Origin: Strigops habroptila
Lineage: Eukaryota; Chordata; Aves; Psittaciformes; Psittacidae
Assembly: GCF_004027225.2 (NCBI RefSeq)
Contig: NC_044297.2
Span: 3,492,047-3,556,046, forward strand
Length of the DNA stretch: 64,000 nt
Reading direction: 5' to 3'
Positions 28,776 through 41,441 of this stretch are shown here, piece by piece (position 1 is the stretch's first letter; each line of letters starts with the position of its first letter). A program made the position numbers and the translations under genes. A model generated the notes under the pieces. The model was not told the origin of the DNA. It did no database searches and saw nothing but the letters and a program-made list of their open reading frames with translations.

Positions 28776-30679
28776 CGCTTGTCTGAAATGCTCAATTCTG
28801 CTGGAGGAGTGGGGTTATACGTTTTGGGTCATTTCATACAGAGCAGACAACGTGCACCTTTCCTTGACTCCCCAAGTCTTTACAGGCTGCTCTCTGAGCC
28901 TGCAGCCCCCCAGCATAAATAAAAGACCTGGTGCAGCCTGATCAGCAGCACCACAGTCTGACCCACGGTCCCTTGAAAGACCTCAGCAAATTTAGCTGTA
29001 AATTTCATTTCCCCCATGCAATCCAGGACAATGACATCTATTGCAATAGCGTAACAGGAGAATCAGGTTAGAGAACAACCAGTCCTGAGCCACGGTGAGC
29101 GTTTCTCCGGGCTCTCGATGTTCCTGCAGCACAGATCGAGAGCTAAGACTTGGCTCCAAAGAAACAGAAGTGAGTTATGAATGCTTGGCAGCAGAATTGG
29201 ACTCGGTTTTTCTGCAGGTTGTGCCATACTATCATGATAGACTATGTTGAAAATACTTAAAAATAGCCAAGACTGGTTATTTATAAGCATGTCCTCTAAT
29301 AACCCTCTGGGTTAGAAAAAAACATTCCCATGACTCTGCTCAGAACAACACAGATAAAACAATTCAGAAGAATGAGAGACCAGCACTTAGTAAAAACTCC
29401 AAATTGCCTGGAAGTCAAGGACACTAGAAGTAATCCTTCCAATTACTTCATAGCATGGATAACTGTCATTATTTATAGCGTGGGGAAGGATACCCCAGCA
29501 TCCCTGAGAGCACCAGGCTGGGGAATGCAATGCTGTCCCCTCCACATCAGCTGCAGAGACCTTGCTGGGCAGCGAGTGGTGGCTCCTGGGATGATAAGAG
29601 CTGGGATCATGCCTGGTTTGGGATGGACATTTCTGGAAGCACCTCCAGAGGCTTTCCAGAAGCGTCCTTGCTCAGAGGAATCTGCTTTAGTGTGGGATTC
29701 GCTCCAGTTTTCCGGCATTCGACCTGTCCTGCGCTCAGCTGCAGCTGTTTCACTTGCTCATAACACGTCCCCACAAAACCATCCCCAGTGACACAAACTG
29801 CCTCAAATGGGCTGTTCCCAAAAAAGGCCAAATGAGCCTCCATGCAGCCGCCCCAGGCATTTGGGATGCAGCATCTTTCCTCCCGCTCCAGCAGGTTTTC
29901 CCATCAGACCCGCTTCTTGTGTGACAAACACTCAAAATAGAACCCAGCAGGGTGATGCAGCCACCAAATCCATCTGCCTCTGGGCTGTGTTACAGATGGG
30001 ATCCCAACAAGCCTCCTGCAAGCGGATGCTCTCAGAACCCCTGCCGTCGGTACCAAATTAGCTTTGTGCTGTCCCACTGCTTCCCACATCCATGACTCTG
30101 CTGCTGGGGTTTTGCTCATCCCATCCCCTGCCCTGGACCATGGAGCTTTCCACAGGGCTGCTGTGCGAGAGTTCTCCCAGTTTGGGGAGAGGGGCTGAAA
30201 ATGGGACACACACAAGGATGCTGGTGCTGTGGGACATAGGCAGAGCCACTGCCGGGGCCTTTTCCATGTAGAAAATGAATCTGAAGGAAGCCTGCAGCAG
30301 GCTGAAAGCAGCTCTGATGGAAGCATGTCCTATGATCACCCAGACATTCCTGCTCCCCAGCATTTGCGTAAACTGATTTATAAGATCCTGTGACTTTAGA
30401 GTCCTTCTTGTCTCATTACACTGAAATCATTATTCCAAGTGGCATCCCTGATGAAAAAGGTCACTTACAAAAAAGATGTTTATGGGATTTTTACAGTGGA
30501 AAAGGGCAGTTTTCCTTGTGTGTGCTGGTTTGGCACGTTTGTGTTGTGTGAACCACGCAATGGCTTGGGAGAAATCACAATTAATTGCTATAAAACTGTT
30601 GTCAATGACAGTTTGAGGTACAGACACCCAACCATCACCCATCACAGGCCCCTTTGCTGCTGTTCTCTGGGGCTGCACA

Positions 30680-30960
30680 ACGGGTGGCTCCGAGCACCCG
30701 GACCCGGCGACCCGCTGCTCACCGCATCCCGAGCGGTGCTTTGCTGGCGCTTTGCTGTGTGATCCTGACATGATCCATGCGGGAGAGGTGCAGGTCACCC
30801 GGTGGGGCCGGGCCCTTCCGGAGCACCCGGTGCCGCAGACTCGGCGCCTGTCGGCGTGCGCGCGGCATTCCCGGGACAGCCCATTGTCAGCCTTACCACC
30901 AACAAACGGAGGAAAAGGCTGTTCAAGGAATTTCCTCCCTCCAGGAGCCGGGCGTTTCCA
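30680..30960. promoter_or_regulatory. Orphan CpG-rich patch
   Basis: This 280-base segment is rich in CpG, including CGGACCCGGCGACCCGC and GGCGTGCGCGCGGCATTCCC, within otherwise CpG-poor DNA. It lies 2.6 kb after the TCIM stop codon and belongs to no recognised gene. It may be a distal promoter, an enhancer-like orphan CpG island, or a non-coding RNA start. Confidence 0.45.
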
Positions 30961-33900
30961 TTAATTCTTCTCTATGAGTCAAACTGGCTGTACTGGGTGT
31001 CCCTCTGTCCCAGTATCCTGAGGAACGTGCGTCTGAACAGCTAATTATATCTCACTTCTCTAATGCTCTGCCATCAGCAGGAGCACCACAGTGATAGTGG
31101 CTGCACACCCCCAGCTTGCAGGGACATGGGGGGACCCCAAGAAAGCCAGGACACAAGCCTTTTCCACATAAGCTGTGGGGAAGGTTGGGAGCAGCATGTG
31201 GGGTGCCCAGAGCAGAGGGGGGGTCAGTTAGAGCAGTCAACGCAGAGGTCCCGCAATCTGTGCCCCCATCAAACACCCATCTCCATCTCTCCAAAAAGCC
31301 ACTCTTCCAACCATCCTGCTGATGGGAAGATGGGGTTGGAACAAGTCAAGGGTCCCACTCAGCCTGCCCGCTGTGTTCAGGAGGAGATGGGGATGTTCCC
31401 CAGTGCTGTGACCTTGTGGTGAAATCAAACACAGACAACACAAGCAGAGTCCAGAACGGAGCCGGGCCACAAACACGTGGCTGTGTTTGCGTGCTGAGGG
31501 ACAGGGTGCTCCAGTCAGTGGCAACACCTCCAGGGCAAGTTTCCCTTCCACACCATTGAGCAATGAGGCAAGTTAAAAATTGACTGTTCAGCTGAACCAT
31601 GGATCTGTTTCACCCCCAGGTACAGATTCACCTTTGCAAACAGGCACTCAGCACCATGGGTGCACCTCGGATACTCCTGGACAAACACCTGAGCACTGGG
31701 CAGGGCACAAGGATCCTCATGGAAAATGGGACATAGGAAGCGTATTTCATCTGTGGCTGCACAACGAAAACCTCTGCTCTGAGCTGTGTTAAATGGGAGT
31801 GAAGAGCTATAAAGCGGTGAGATTTATGTGTGGCATTCACAGAAAAGAGCTGGTTTGGGCTTTCAAAGCATGGATGCCTCACATGCAGCAAAATGATGCC
31901 ACAATATCACTCTGCAGTGATAGACAGGGCTATTTATGAGAAGAAAAGCCTCCAAAACACTGTAGCCAACAGGAGATGGCACAGTTGCCATATATCTTTG
32001 CTAAAAACCAAAAGTTAGTCTATGACCAGAATCTTAACACACAGCCCTTCTTTTCATTGAGCCTTACACCAAGCTGGTGCCTGGAGCTCAATGTGACAAT
32101 GCTCTGCTGTGGCACACAGCGGAGTCATCCCCACTCAGCAGTTAGTACTTGTAAGTAAGTAAGAAGCCACCACTTACAAGGGATGTCAAGATACCGAGAC
32201 ACTTCTAAAGCATCAAAACTGAAATGCCATCTCTTACAGGATTAGTGACTTTGTGATGTTCATCTGCATTCGTGCTCTGCACAGGGGCTCACAGGGGCTC
32301 TCTCCAGAGGGGTTCGGAGCCAGGAGGGATGTCTCGGAGGCGGCTGTGGGCTCCCTTGCATGCCAAGAGGGTTTTATGGTGTGTCAGGGCAGTGAATCAG
32401 AGCTGAGCCAGCGGCTGCGGCTGCTCCAGGCCCACACACAAGGAGCATCATCGGTCACTGAGAAACAGTTGGGACTCAGCATCCTCCTCCGTGGAAAACC
32501 CGCTTCCTGGGAATGACCGAGCACATCCCAGGGCCAGGGGGTGTCACTGACTCACTGGTTCCCAAAACACCCAGCTGGAAGCTGCACTGGTCCTGCTGAG
32601 TGCTGCCTGCTTCCTGCCTCCTTCCCATGGGCATTGTGCTGCCAGACCCCAGGGCCAGGACCCTGTCGCTCCGTGGGGAAGATATTCCCCATGGAAAAGC
32701 TGTGTGAATGCTCGGAAGGGCCTGAGAGGATGCAGCAGTGAAGCTTTTCAGGAGGAACGTTGGGCCAGAGAGGTGCTGGGGCACCCATCCAAGGCAAAGC
32801 CCTTTCCAGGATCAGGATGGGAATTCAGTGGGGTCAGTGACCAATCTGTCCTGCTCCCAGATGTGTCCCATGTGCCTGGGGTAACAGAGATGCACCCAGC
32901 CCTTGCCCGCTCTATTCCTGCTGCTCTCCCACAGCATCGGAGAAAAATTCCAGTCTTTTAAACATCCATGCAGAACAAAATGTGGATTTCCGTTGTCTTT
33001 GCAATGTAAAGGTGCTTTTAAGCTTCAAGGAAGCTGGCAAAACCTGGTATGCCAAACGTTTCACAGTACATTGACTCGACTTTCCCCACCTCTACAGTTT
33101 CTGCTTTCACATCGAAAGGGAAGAGAAAATGTCAAATTATGCTCCCCAGACCATGGATTTCCACTTAGAATTCAGCTGCCATCCGGAATGGTAAAACAGT
33201 TCTGATCCAGATGTGGTTTTTCCTCTCCCTCTCTCTGAACTGTAAAGGATGAGACACAATTTACCCTTTCACAAGCATGTTTGGGAGTCACCAGACCCGT
33301 TGCCTCTGCCAGGCTTTTGGGGCTCTGTGATTGATGCCCCATACCCTGCCCTAGTGGCATTTCCTGAGCCCATTTGCAGAGTGACAGCACGGAGGGTTCA
33401 AGGACAAAACTACAGCTCAAAGGCATATCAGTATCTTGACCCGAGTGAAGCCCATGGAAAACATCCAGGCAGCTTGAAGGCTTTTGTACAGCGGTAAAAA
33501 CCTTGAGTATATTCTGCAGAAAGCACTGCCAAACATATGCTGGTTTTATCCTGATTCCAACAATACATAAGCCTGTTCGTAAATACTGTGTGATTTCACT
33601 GCAATAAAAAGTATGCAGAAATGCTTTATGATGGTGGAGAGGCATTTATCACAGTCAAGGACCTGGTTTTCCCCGGTTAACTGGCCAAAACTGCTTTTCT
33701 TTTCCAAGGAAAGTGAATAAAACATTATCTGCCTTCTGAAATCAATTACCTGCAGGTGAGATAGAGAAAACCACCAATGGCCTGTGTTACCTTGAGCCAA
33801 CTCCCACAGGTCCTTGCAGACAGAACAGGCACATTATCACTTGCTGCAGCATCCTGGTCCTCTCTCCCTGTTTCACTGTTTGTTGCTAGTTCCACCCAGC

Positions 33901-35610
33901 AACAGCCATTCCCAGCCGTGGGACCTGTATTTAATGGACCTGTTCACTAAAACCAAACCTCTTACGTTGGCTTCCCCCTGTGTTTTCCTTACAGCAATTC
34001 CCATGAGTCATACATTCAGCCGGATGCCACGTCCTGCTGAGCCACGCATGTGTTACAGAAGAGCAATGGAGTGGATCTCAAGACCATGCTGCCTTTTGGG
34101 TGCATGGCAGATGTGGGAGCCTGGATGGTGTGTGATGGGATTGAGCGGCTGCACGAGGGGGCTGTGCTGTTTTGGTCTCTGCAGCTGGTTTAGAGCAGTT
34201 AATCCCTGTCTGTGCCCTCCTCAGACCCAGCCTCGACAGTGTGGAGGGTTCCAGGCACGTCCCCTTGCTCCGGGGAGTGCTTGTGTTATAAACCTCTACA
34301 CGCCTGATTGCAGAGCTTATAGTTTGCCATAAGTAAATAAATTAGCCTTAATTTAATATTTGATTGTAAGATTTACTGTTCTGTTCCTTACAGCTTCTCA
34401 GGTGGGTGCGTTGTAATTGAGGCAAATGATGAGCCCCATTAATTCCATGCAGGGGCTGCGGCGGGCAGCACCGGCTTGGGAATCCTTCCACCACCTCCTG
34501 CCAGATCCCAGTCCCTGGAGTGGGGGACGAGGAAGCTGCTCTTCCTGGCATTAAGGGGTGGGGAATTATTGCTCTTTGCCTGTGATTAATGCACCCGCCC
34601 CATCCAAGGGCAGAGTCCAGAGGCACCTCACAGGAACTCAGGTTATTCTGGCACAAACCCCCAGGGCCATCCAAGGTTGGCTGTTACAGACCGAGATTTC
34701 GCTTTGCTGTTACTTTTGAGAGCACTTCATTTTGAATAATTGAAACTCTCTTTTATAAGATATTAAAGTTAAGCACTTGAACCGGTATCCTAATGTATTT
34801 TAATAGCTTCCCAAAGCTGAATCACGTCGCATACCTGCAGAGGCTGGCTCACCGCATGGGTTTAACCCCCCTTCTGCTTTCAGCCAGGCAGGTTTTGCTT
34901 ACTGCAGAATTAAAATGTCATCCTTTTGTGTACTATTTTAGAGCAGTTCCCTAATGGCGTTAATCTCTGTTGCAAAACATTGTGTAACCAGCATGTTTGG
35001 GTCCTTCAACAACGGTTCAAGCGCAGGTCTTTAAACTGGCTACTCAAAGTCCGCAGGTATCGATGCCAGGGGAAAGCTCATAAAACCATTTCAGTGTTGT
35101 CCTTGTTTTCCCAGAGTCTGGCCAGCTCAGCTTATCGAGTCCCAAATGCTGTCCCGTGTCACTTCAGGCCAGTGCTCAGTTTAACCTTGAGCTGTTGCTC
35201 TAGGGGTTGGAGAGTGATGGGCTGGAGCCCTGGTGCCCTGCAGACACCTCTGGCTCTCCCACTGTTCCCATGTGGGTCCCGGGGCTCTGCTGTTTTCCCC
35301 ATGTGATGGACATACTCCCCTGGGCACAGGAGGGGTCTTCACAAGGCATCTTTCTCAGAACTACCCCATTTAAACTAACCAAACAAGCCTTCTTGGGAGA
35401 TAATGCCCTTGTGCTGCTGCTGACTGAGCCTTGGCTAAGCAAACCCAAGTTATCTTTAGCTGAGGCAAACACCACTGAGTGTGTACTGGCCTGGACTCAC
35501 CCTTATACACCCCTCACACAGGCAAAGTCCCATTAAGCTGAGCAGGAATTCGGGTTAAACATCACCTGAGTACTGAGAGCTGCAGAGCAACCCTTTCATA
35601 TCGTTTATAC

Positions 35611-35887
35611 CATCCATTGGAGCCAGGCTGAGAGAGCTGGGCTGGTTCAGCCTGGAGAAGAGAAGGCTCCTGAAGGAGACACCTTAGAGCAGCTCCCAGT
35701 GCCTAAAGGGGCTACAGGAAACCTGGAGAGGGGCTTTGGACAAGGCTCTGTAGGGACAGGACAAGGGGAATGGCTTTAACCTGCAAAAGGGGAGATTGAG
35801 ATGAGACATTGGGAAGAAATTCTTCTCTATGACGGTGGTGAGACACTGGCACAGGCGTTAAGTCAGAGTGTCCCAACTCCACTGCAG
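35611..35887 (+). mobile_element. CR1 LINE internal fragment
   Basis: The run GGCTGGTTCAGCCTGGAGAA, then CTCCCAGTGCCTAAAGGGGC, GGGACAGGACAAGGGGAATG and GGTGAGACACTGGCACAGG matches the standard CR1 ORF2 tail in plus orientation. It breaks off before the 3' terminal repeats, is diverged and has small indels, so it is an older copy. Confidence 0.9.
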
Positions 35888-36103
35888 TAAACTTTCATCA
35901 TGGAAAGGTCCCAGAAATAGCTGCCCCTAAACCCCATTGGCTTCCCAGACCCTTCAGAGGAAACAGCTCTGTCTTCTGCTAGATCACTTCATGGAGTTTT
36001 GACCTTTTGATACCCAAAAACTGACGTAGCAGGGTAAATCTTGGTTTGACAACAACTGTTTTCCCATGGATCATACTCCTAAGGCAGCCCAGGTAGCTTG
36101 CAG

Positions 36104-36131
36104 AGGAGAGGGAGAGGAGGAGGAGGAGAGG
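36104..36131. repeat. Purine-rich GAG/GGA simple repeat
   Basis: An uninterrupted purine tract of AGGAG and GGA units covers about 28 bases. Confidence 0.8.
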
Positions 36132-39100
36132 AAGGCACCTGAGCATGTCGACTTCAGGCTGCATTTATGTCCTGCGTCCTGTGGCCAGGAATTGAGGATT
36201 CCCCCCTTTCTTCCTGTTGAAGTAGTCGTATTTTCTTAACAAAACCAAGCTGGAAACAGCATTTTTCCAGTTTACGGTGGTGCCGCCCTCCTGTGGCTGG
36301 AGAACTGCTTGAGTTGGAATAAACCAGCTTAAAAATCAGCTGTAACACCACCGAGTAACTAAACCTCCAGTTACAGCCTTGCCTTTGGGATGGCAATGCT
36401 GAATGCTTCAGCGTGGCATCCGAAGCCACAGCAGCTCAGGAGTAACATGAGGAAGAGGCTTTACAAGCCTCTAACTTCATCAAAAAGCATACCTATAGTA
36501 GCACTGACCATTTCCAAATTAAGCCATTATAATTCCATATTTAAGCCAGATAACACCAGACTAAGATGGGCACGACTATCCTGGGCACACTTACTGGTCC
36601 CATTAACTCCCACCAAGGGCTACTGGCTCTATAAAGCTCATATATGCCAAAAGGTTTCCAGGATTTCAGATAAATGCTTCACCCCAGTGACTCACCAACT
36701 TCCACAACACGTTCCAGCTTTCCTACATGTGCTATGGCAAAAGCAAACGCAACACATTTTTGTTGGGTGTTTCATACAATAACCCTCTGCTGAAGCAACT
36801 CAAGGCACTGAAGAGACAGGGCATGGCACAGATAAGGCACCACAGACACGGGCTTCGGAATATCATATGGCCACATCAAATGCTTTGCAAAGGCTTGGCA
36901 AGATTCAAGTACAAACACTGCTGCTGCACCTTGGGCATTGATCCAAGGTGGTGGCACTGGTGAGGTGAAGGCAATGGAGCACACATGGATCCCGGCACAG
37001 GGAGAGCAGCAGCGAAGGAGCCGGGAGCCCTTCGCTGTGCCTGGGTTCCGCAACTGCTGCCAACAGCCCCTTGGGACCAAACCCCATGTTTCACCCACTC
37101 GTCTCCTCCGCATCTCACATAAGAGCCAAAAAAAACTCTGGCAAAGCGGGTGGCTGACGTGGCCGGTGACGCAGGTGGGATGTTTTGTATATTGTGAATG
37201 TAAAAACCCAAAATACATAGGAAAACACTCAAACAGTCAATCAATAACCCAGCACAGGAGCTCTCTCTTTGCATTCTTAAGGAAGGAGACACAGATCCTT
37301 TCTTTCCTAACAACCCTTTATGATAGTTTCTGAAATACCATGATATCCCCGCAACTATATATCAGCAACACACCTCGAAAGGCAGTGACGGCGTCCCGAT
37401 GCCCTTTGGCAGCCTCACCCTGTCGCTTTACCTCACCTTGTTGCTGTTACCTTTGGCGTTAGAACAGAGATTGCAGTCACCCGGAGCTGGTACCTCTCTG
37501 CTACTTCTCATGCCTGCTTCCACTTTGAGAAACAGCATCCATTGGAGCAGCCAGCACGAAAACTGGGAAGCCAAACGTAAGCACATAAGTTACCACAGCA
37601 CCCAGTGTGAACCAGGGAGAGCAATGATCAGTTGACAGCAGCAAGTTAACCCACAGCTCCAGAAGGAGCAGAGACAAGCTGGCAGCCAGGTATATTCAAT
37701 ACATACTGCCCTGGTTCATTGGTGCCTCCCAGCGATGTGCCACAGTGGTACCCGATACCCTGCAGCCAGCCCTGCATGGTGTGTGCATGGTTGCCCCTCA
37801 TAAAGTGCTCCATTAGCTCCCCAGGATAAAGGCCAGTTGGCTCCTGCATTCTGGAAGCAGCAGAAATCATGGAACCGCTCCTTGGGAATGTGAATTTTAA
37901 GAGTATTGTAAATTGCAAGAGACTCATGTTGCATCAACAAAACCCTGCATAGATTCAGAATTAAAAGCACCCTTGATTCACTTAAAGGGACATGTCAAAG
38001 CCTCCCTTAAACGTGATAAATCCCATTCTTTCATCTGAGAAGGTGACATTTCATGGCAAATAAGCCCAAGAAATTGAGTGGAACAAGGAAGAGCTTCCTG
38101 TTTTATAAGTGATTTCCTATAATGAACAAAGCTCAGCATGAAAACAGTAGGCTGCATGTCTGGTGCTCAGTTTTTTCAGGTCTTTGTTGATCCCAGGCAG
38201 GCAGATGGAATTCATCACAAGAAGCTAATCAGGGACACTGAGACCTAGTTGCATTTACAGGGAGAAAACCTCAGTTTGGGAATCATTAGAAACCTGCCTC
38301 TCACAAACATATTGCTTGCAAGTTTACAGACCATTTCCCAGCCAAACCATCCTGCTCAGGCTGGATGAGCCCCAGGGGAGAGCAATGGGAGTGGAGTGCA
38401 GGGGTTAGTTCACCTGGGTCTGTCCCTCCTTCTCCCAGCATTCCAGCAGTTGGGAGCGGAGCATGACTTAGGGAGAGGAGAACAAGAGCAGCCAAGTAAT
38501 CATTTCCCAAAACAGCCCATTTACTTCGATGCTCAGATAACTGCTTCCAATTCATTCTGTGCACAGCCTCTGCCCCACCACTGCTCCGGTGGGATGAACA
38601 GACCTGTCCATGCCAAGGGGCTGCCAGCCCAGGACCCGGCTGCCTTTGGAGGAGCCTTTTTTGAGCTCTGGTAGGTGGAATTGCAAACAGGGAAGCGCTG
38701 AGCCAGCTGGGAACAAGCTGTTCGCCTGCCCTCGGGTCTCCCTCCCAGCGATAGTTTAATTCCAGCTCAAAGTGCCAAAAGAAGGAGCAACTTCATCAGC
38801 AAAGCCGTGAAGAAGGGCAGCTCCTGTTCCCACACAGCAAAGCCACCTCCCTTCCTTCCCCATGGCCATACCTGTGCCAACCAGGCAACAAACCATTCCC
38901 ATGGCTTGCTGCAGCTCCTGGGCTTCCCTTTTTAGCCCTTTCTGGGCTGCTCAGGTGTAGCCATGACTTTCCCTGGTTTATGCTCTTCTGGGAACTCCAT
39001 TCCTTGTGGTTTACCAAACCCAGTGTGTTTCCAGAGAGAGGAAAACAAGCTCCCCCCATTACGCTTTGCCGTTCTGATGCTTTCATTATCCCTGATGCAG

Positions 39101-39848
39101 TCCTCATCAAGGATCGTCTTGTACCAAAAGCCGTTCCCGTCAAATTAAGTTAAAAGGAAGTAGTAGAAAACTAAAAGCTCCACATCTAATCCTGCCACCT
39201 GGAAAATCAGCAGAGAAATAGAATTTTGTAGTCTTTCAAATTAAATCAGATTCTAGCCTCTCTGCTGATGGGTTAATCCGGCGCTGAGTGGAATAGCTCT
39301 GCTCAACCATGACCAGGTTTATGCATGTTCAATCCATGGCAAAGCAGTTCCAGTTCAGAGACGCTGCTTTTAATTGTGCTTTCACCCTATTTCTTTTAAT
39401 TCTGTAATGTGCCTCAACAGTTCTCTATTCAGAAGCGATCAGCAGGAGGTGGCCGAGGACCCACGGGTGGCTCATGGTGTCTGCGTGTGTTTTGGGTGGC
39501 CTTTCCCTTCCCAGGCGCCTGCAGCACCCACCACCAGAGCTGATCCCACACTGGTTTGGGATCTGTTTTGTCACAGAGAGTAAAGCCCCAAAGCCCATCA
39601 CTTACCTCGGTTCTCCCCAATCCCAACCCGTGTCCCCTCGCCCCGAGCTCTGGAGCTGGATCTGGAGGACACTGGAGCTTTCTGACCATCTGCCCCCAGG
39701 TGGAGCTGGACTACATGGGTTGATGAGGACCTCAAGGCTGAACTGGGGTTGTACCCTCGTGAGAACTGCTAAAAGAAGCAATCCATGAAGGAAGCATTCA
39801 CTGCACTAATCTTCCTCCTCCCTGTTCAGTTTTGGCCATCTTCCCCCC

Positions 39849-39860
39849 AAAAAAAAAAAA
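39849..39860. repeat. Poly(A) run
   Basis: Twelve adenines follow a short C run. Downstream to about 39910 the sequence is A-rich. No retroposed gene was recognised next to it. Confidence 0.8.
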
Positions 39861-41421
39861 CCAGGAAAAAATCCACATAAAAGTAAATATTATCATAAGA
39901 AAAATAAAAGTAAAATCTTTGCCCAATACAGGCTTATTGAGTAGGGCCAGGAGGAAAATTAGAACAGTTTCAGCACTTCAGGAGTTGGTTTTGTTCCCTG
40001 TGACAGTGAAAATTAGACCCTTTATTGTTCTTCGTTTAAAAAGATGAGTGTGGTCACAACCCACACTTGAGCATCACACAGCCTGGGTACAAACTGATTC
40101 ACTCATCACATGGGAAGCCAGACTCAAGTCCTGCTCTGCCTCATGACTGGCTTTTTCTGTGCTTCACCCCGAACCCCAGCCTGAACTTAAGAAACTTTCA
40201 GAGATTCACCAGTACAAAAGGGTTATTTTTACCTTTTTCACCTCATTTTTACATTCTTTTAGACAACAGTTGCCTCTTGCAAAGCAGAAATGAGATCATT
40301 TCTTCAAAGAAAAAAACCCAACAAGGTTAAACATAAATGAGGTTCATTCTGAGAAGCTTTTCTGGTATCAAGAGAAATGATCTTAGCACAATATGGTGTT
40401 TTGGTTCAGTTTCTGTTTTGTTTTCCTAATTTACAATGTGTTTTAGCATCTATGCAAAATATCCCTCAGGCTGCCAATGGCAACAGGACCCAGAGCAGTG
40501 ATTTAACATAAGAGACCATGTTCTCCTACACCATTTATCCAAACTCTCCCATTTGTGCTGCGAGCTCATTAAACCACTTTAAGCCAAGTCCAAAGTTTGT
40601 GGTGGTGATGTCCCTCCACTGCACACCAGCAGATTGCTGCTGTCATTTACTGGTACCTACCTGCTGCCTGCTGATGCTGCAGAGCCTCTGCCCTTCCTGG
40701 GTGCCTGGCTGCAAGGAGGAAGATGCTTCCCCTGGGAAGCATCGCCCTGTGGTTACCCAGAGACATTTGGCTTATGAGGACAGTGACATCCACCAAGTCA
40801 AGCTGCATGTGTCAGCAAGGACATACAAATACCACTGGAGTGGACACATGCTCCTATTCTAGACAATTAACAACCCATCATAATAACGAATCGAAAGCAA
40901 AGGCTGAACAGAAAGCAGGCAATAATTCCTTGCCAAGCATCGCAGCTGTAAGTGCACAATGGGAATGGAGCTGCTGGGGGAGCAGCCTGACTCCAATGAA
41001 TCATGGCAGGAAGGGACAGAAAGCTGGAAAGCTGCTCCTTTGACCTAAGCCTAAGCTTTTCTTGGGCAGGGAAAACAGTTTGCATTGCTGCTCCTCCCGC
41101 AATCATGATGGATGCTTGTGAGGCAGATGAGGAATTTATCACTCCTCGCTGGGCAGGAGCTGATGGATTATCTGTGGAGCTGCGGAATTTCCCCAGACCC
41201 GATATGAAATCCATCTCCTGGAAACATTTCAGCAGCCAGATAGAGGCTATCTGGAAAACACAAGGTCCTCCGGTGCACAGCTTCACCTGCAATCATCTGG
41301 GCTGCAGCAGTTTAATTTGTTTCCTTTAAAGAGACTCGAGGGAACCATAAGAGGCAGTTTCCAGGATTCAAAGGAGACGGCAGAATTTGATCTCCTTCCA
41401 TGGCCTTCTATGTAATTACTG

Positions 41422-41441
41422 GAAAGAGGGAGGGAGGGAGG
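41422..41441. repeat. (GGGA)n simple repeat
   Basis: Three to four GGGA units form a short polypurine tract. Confidence 0.8.
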
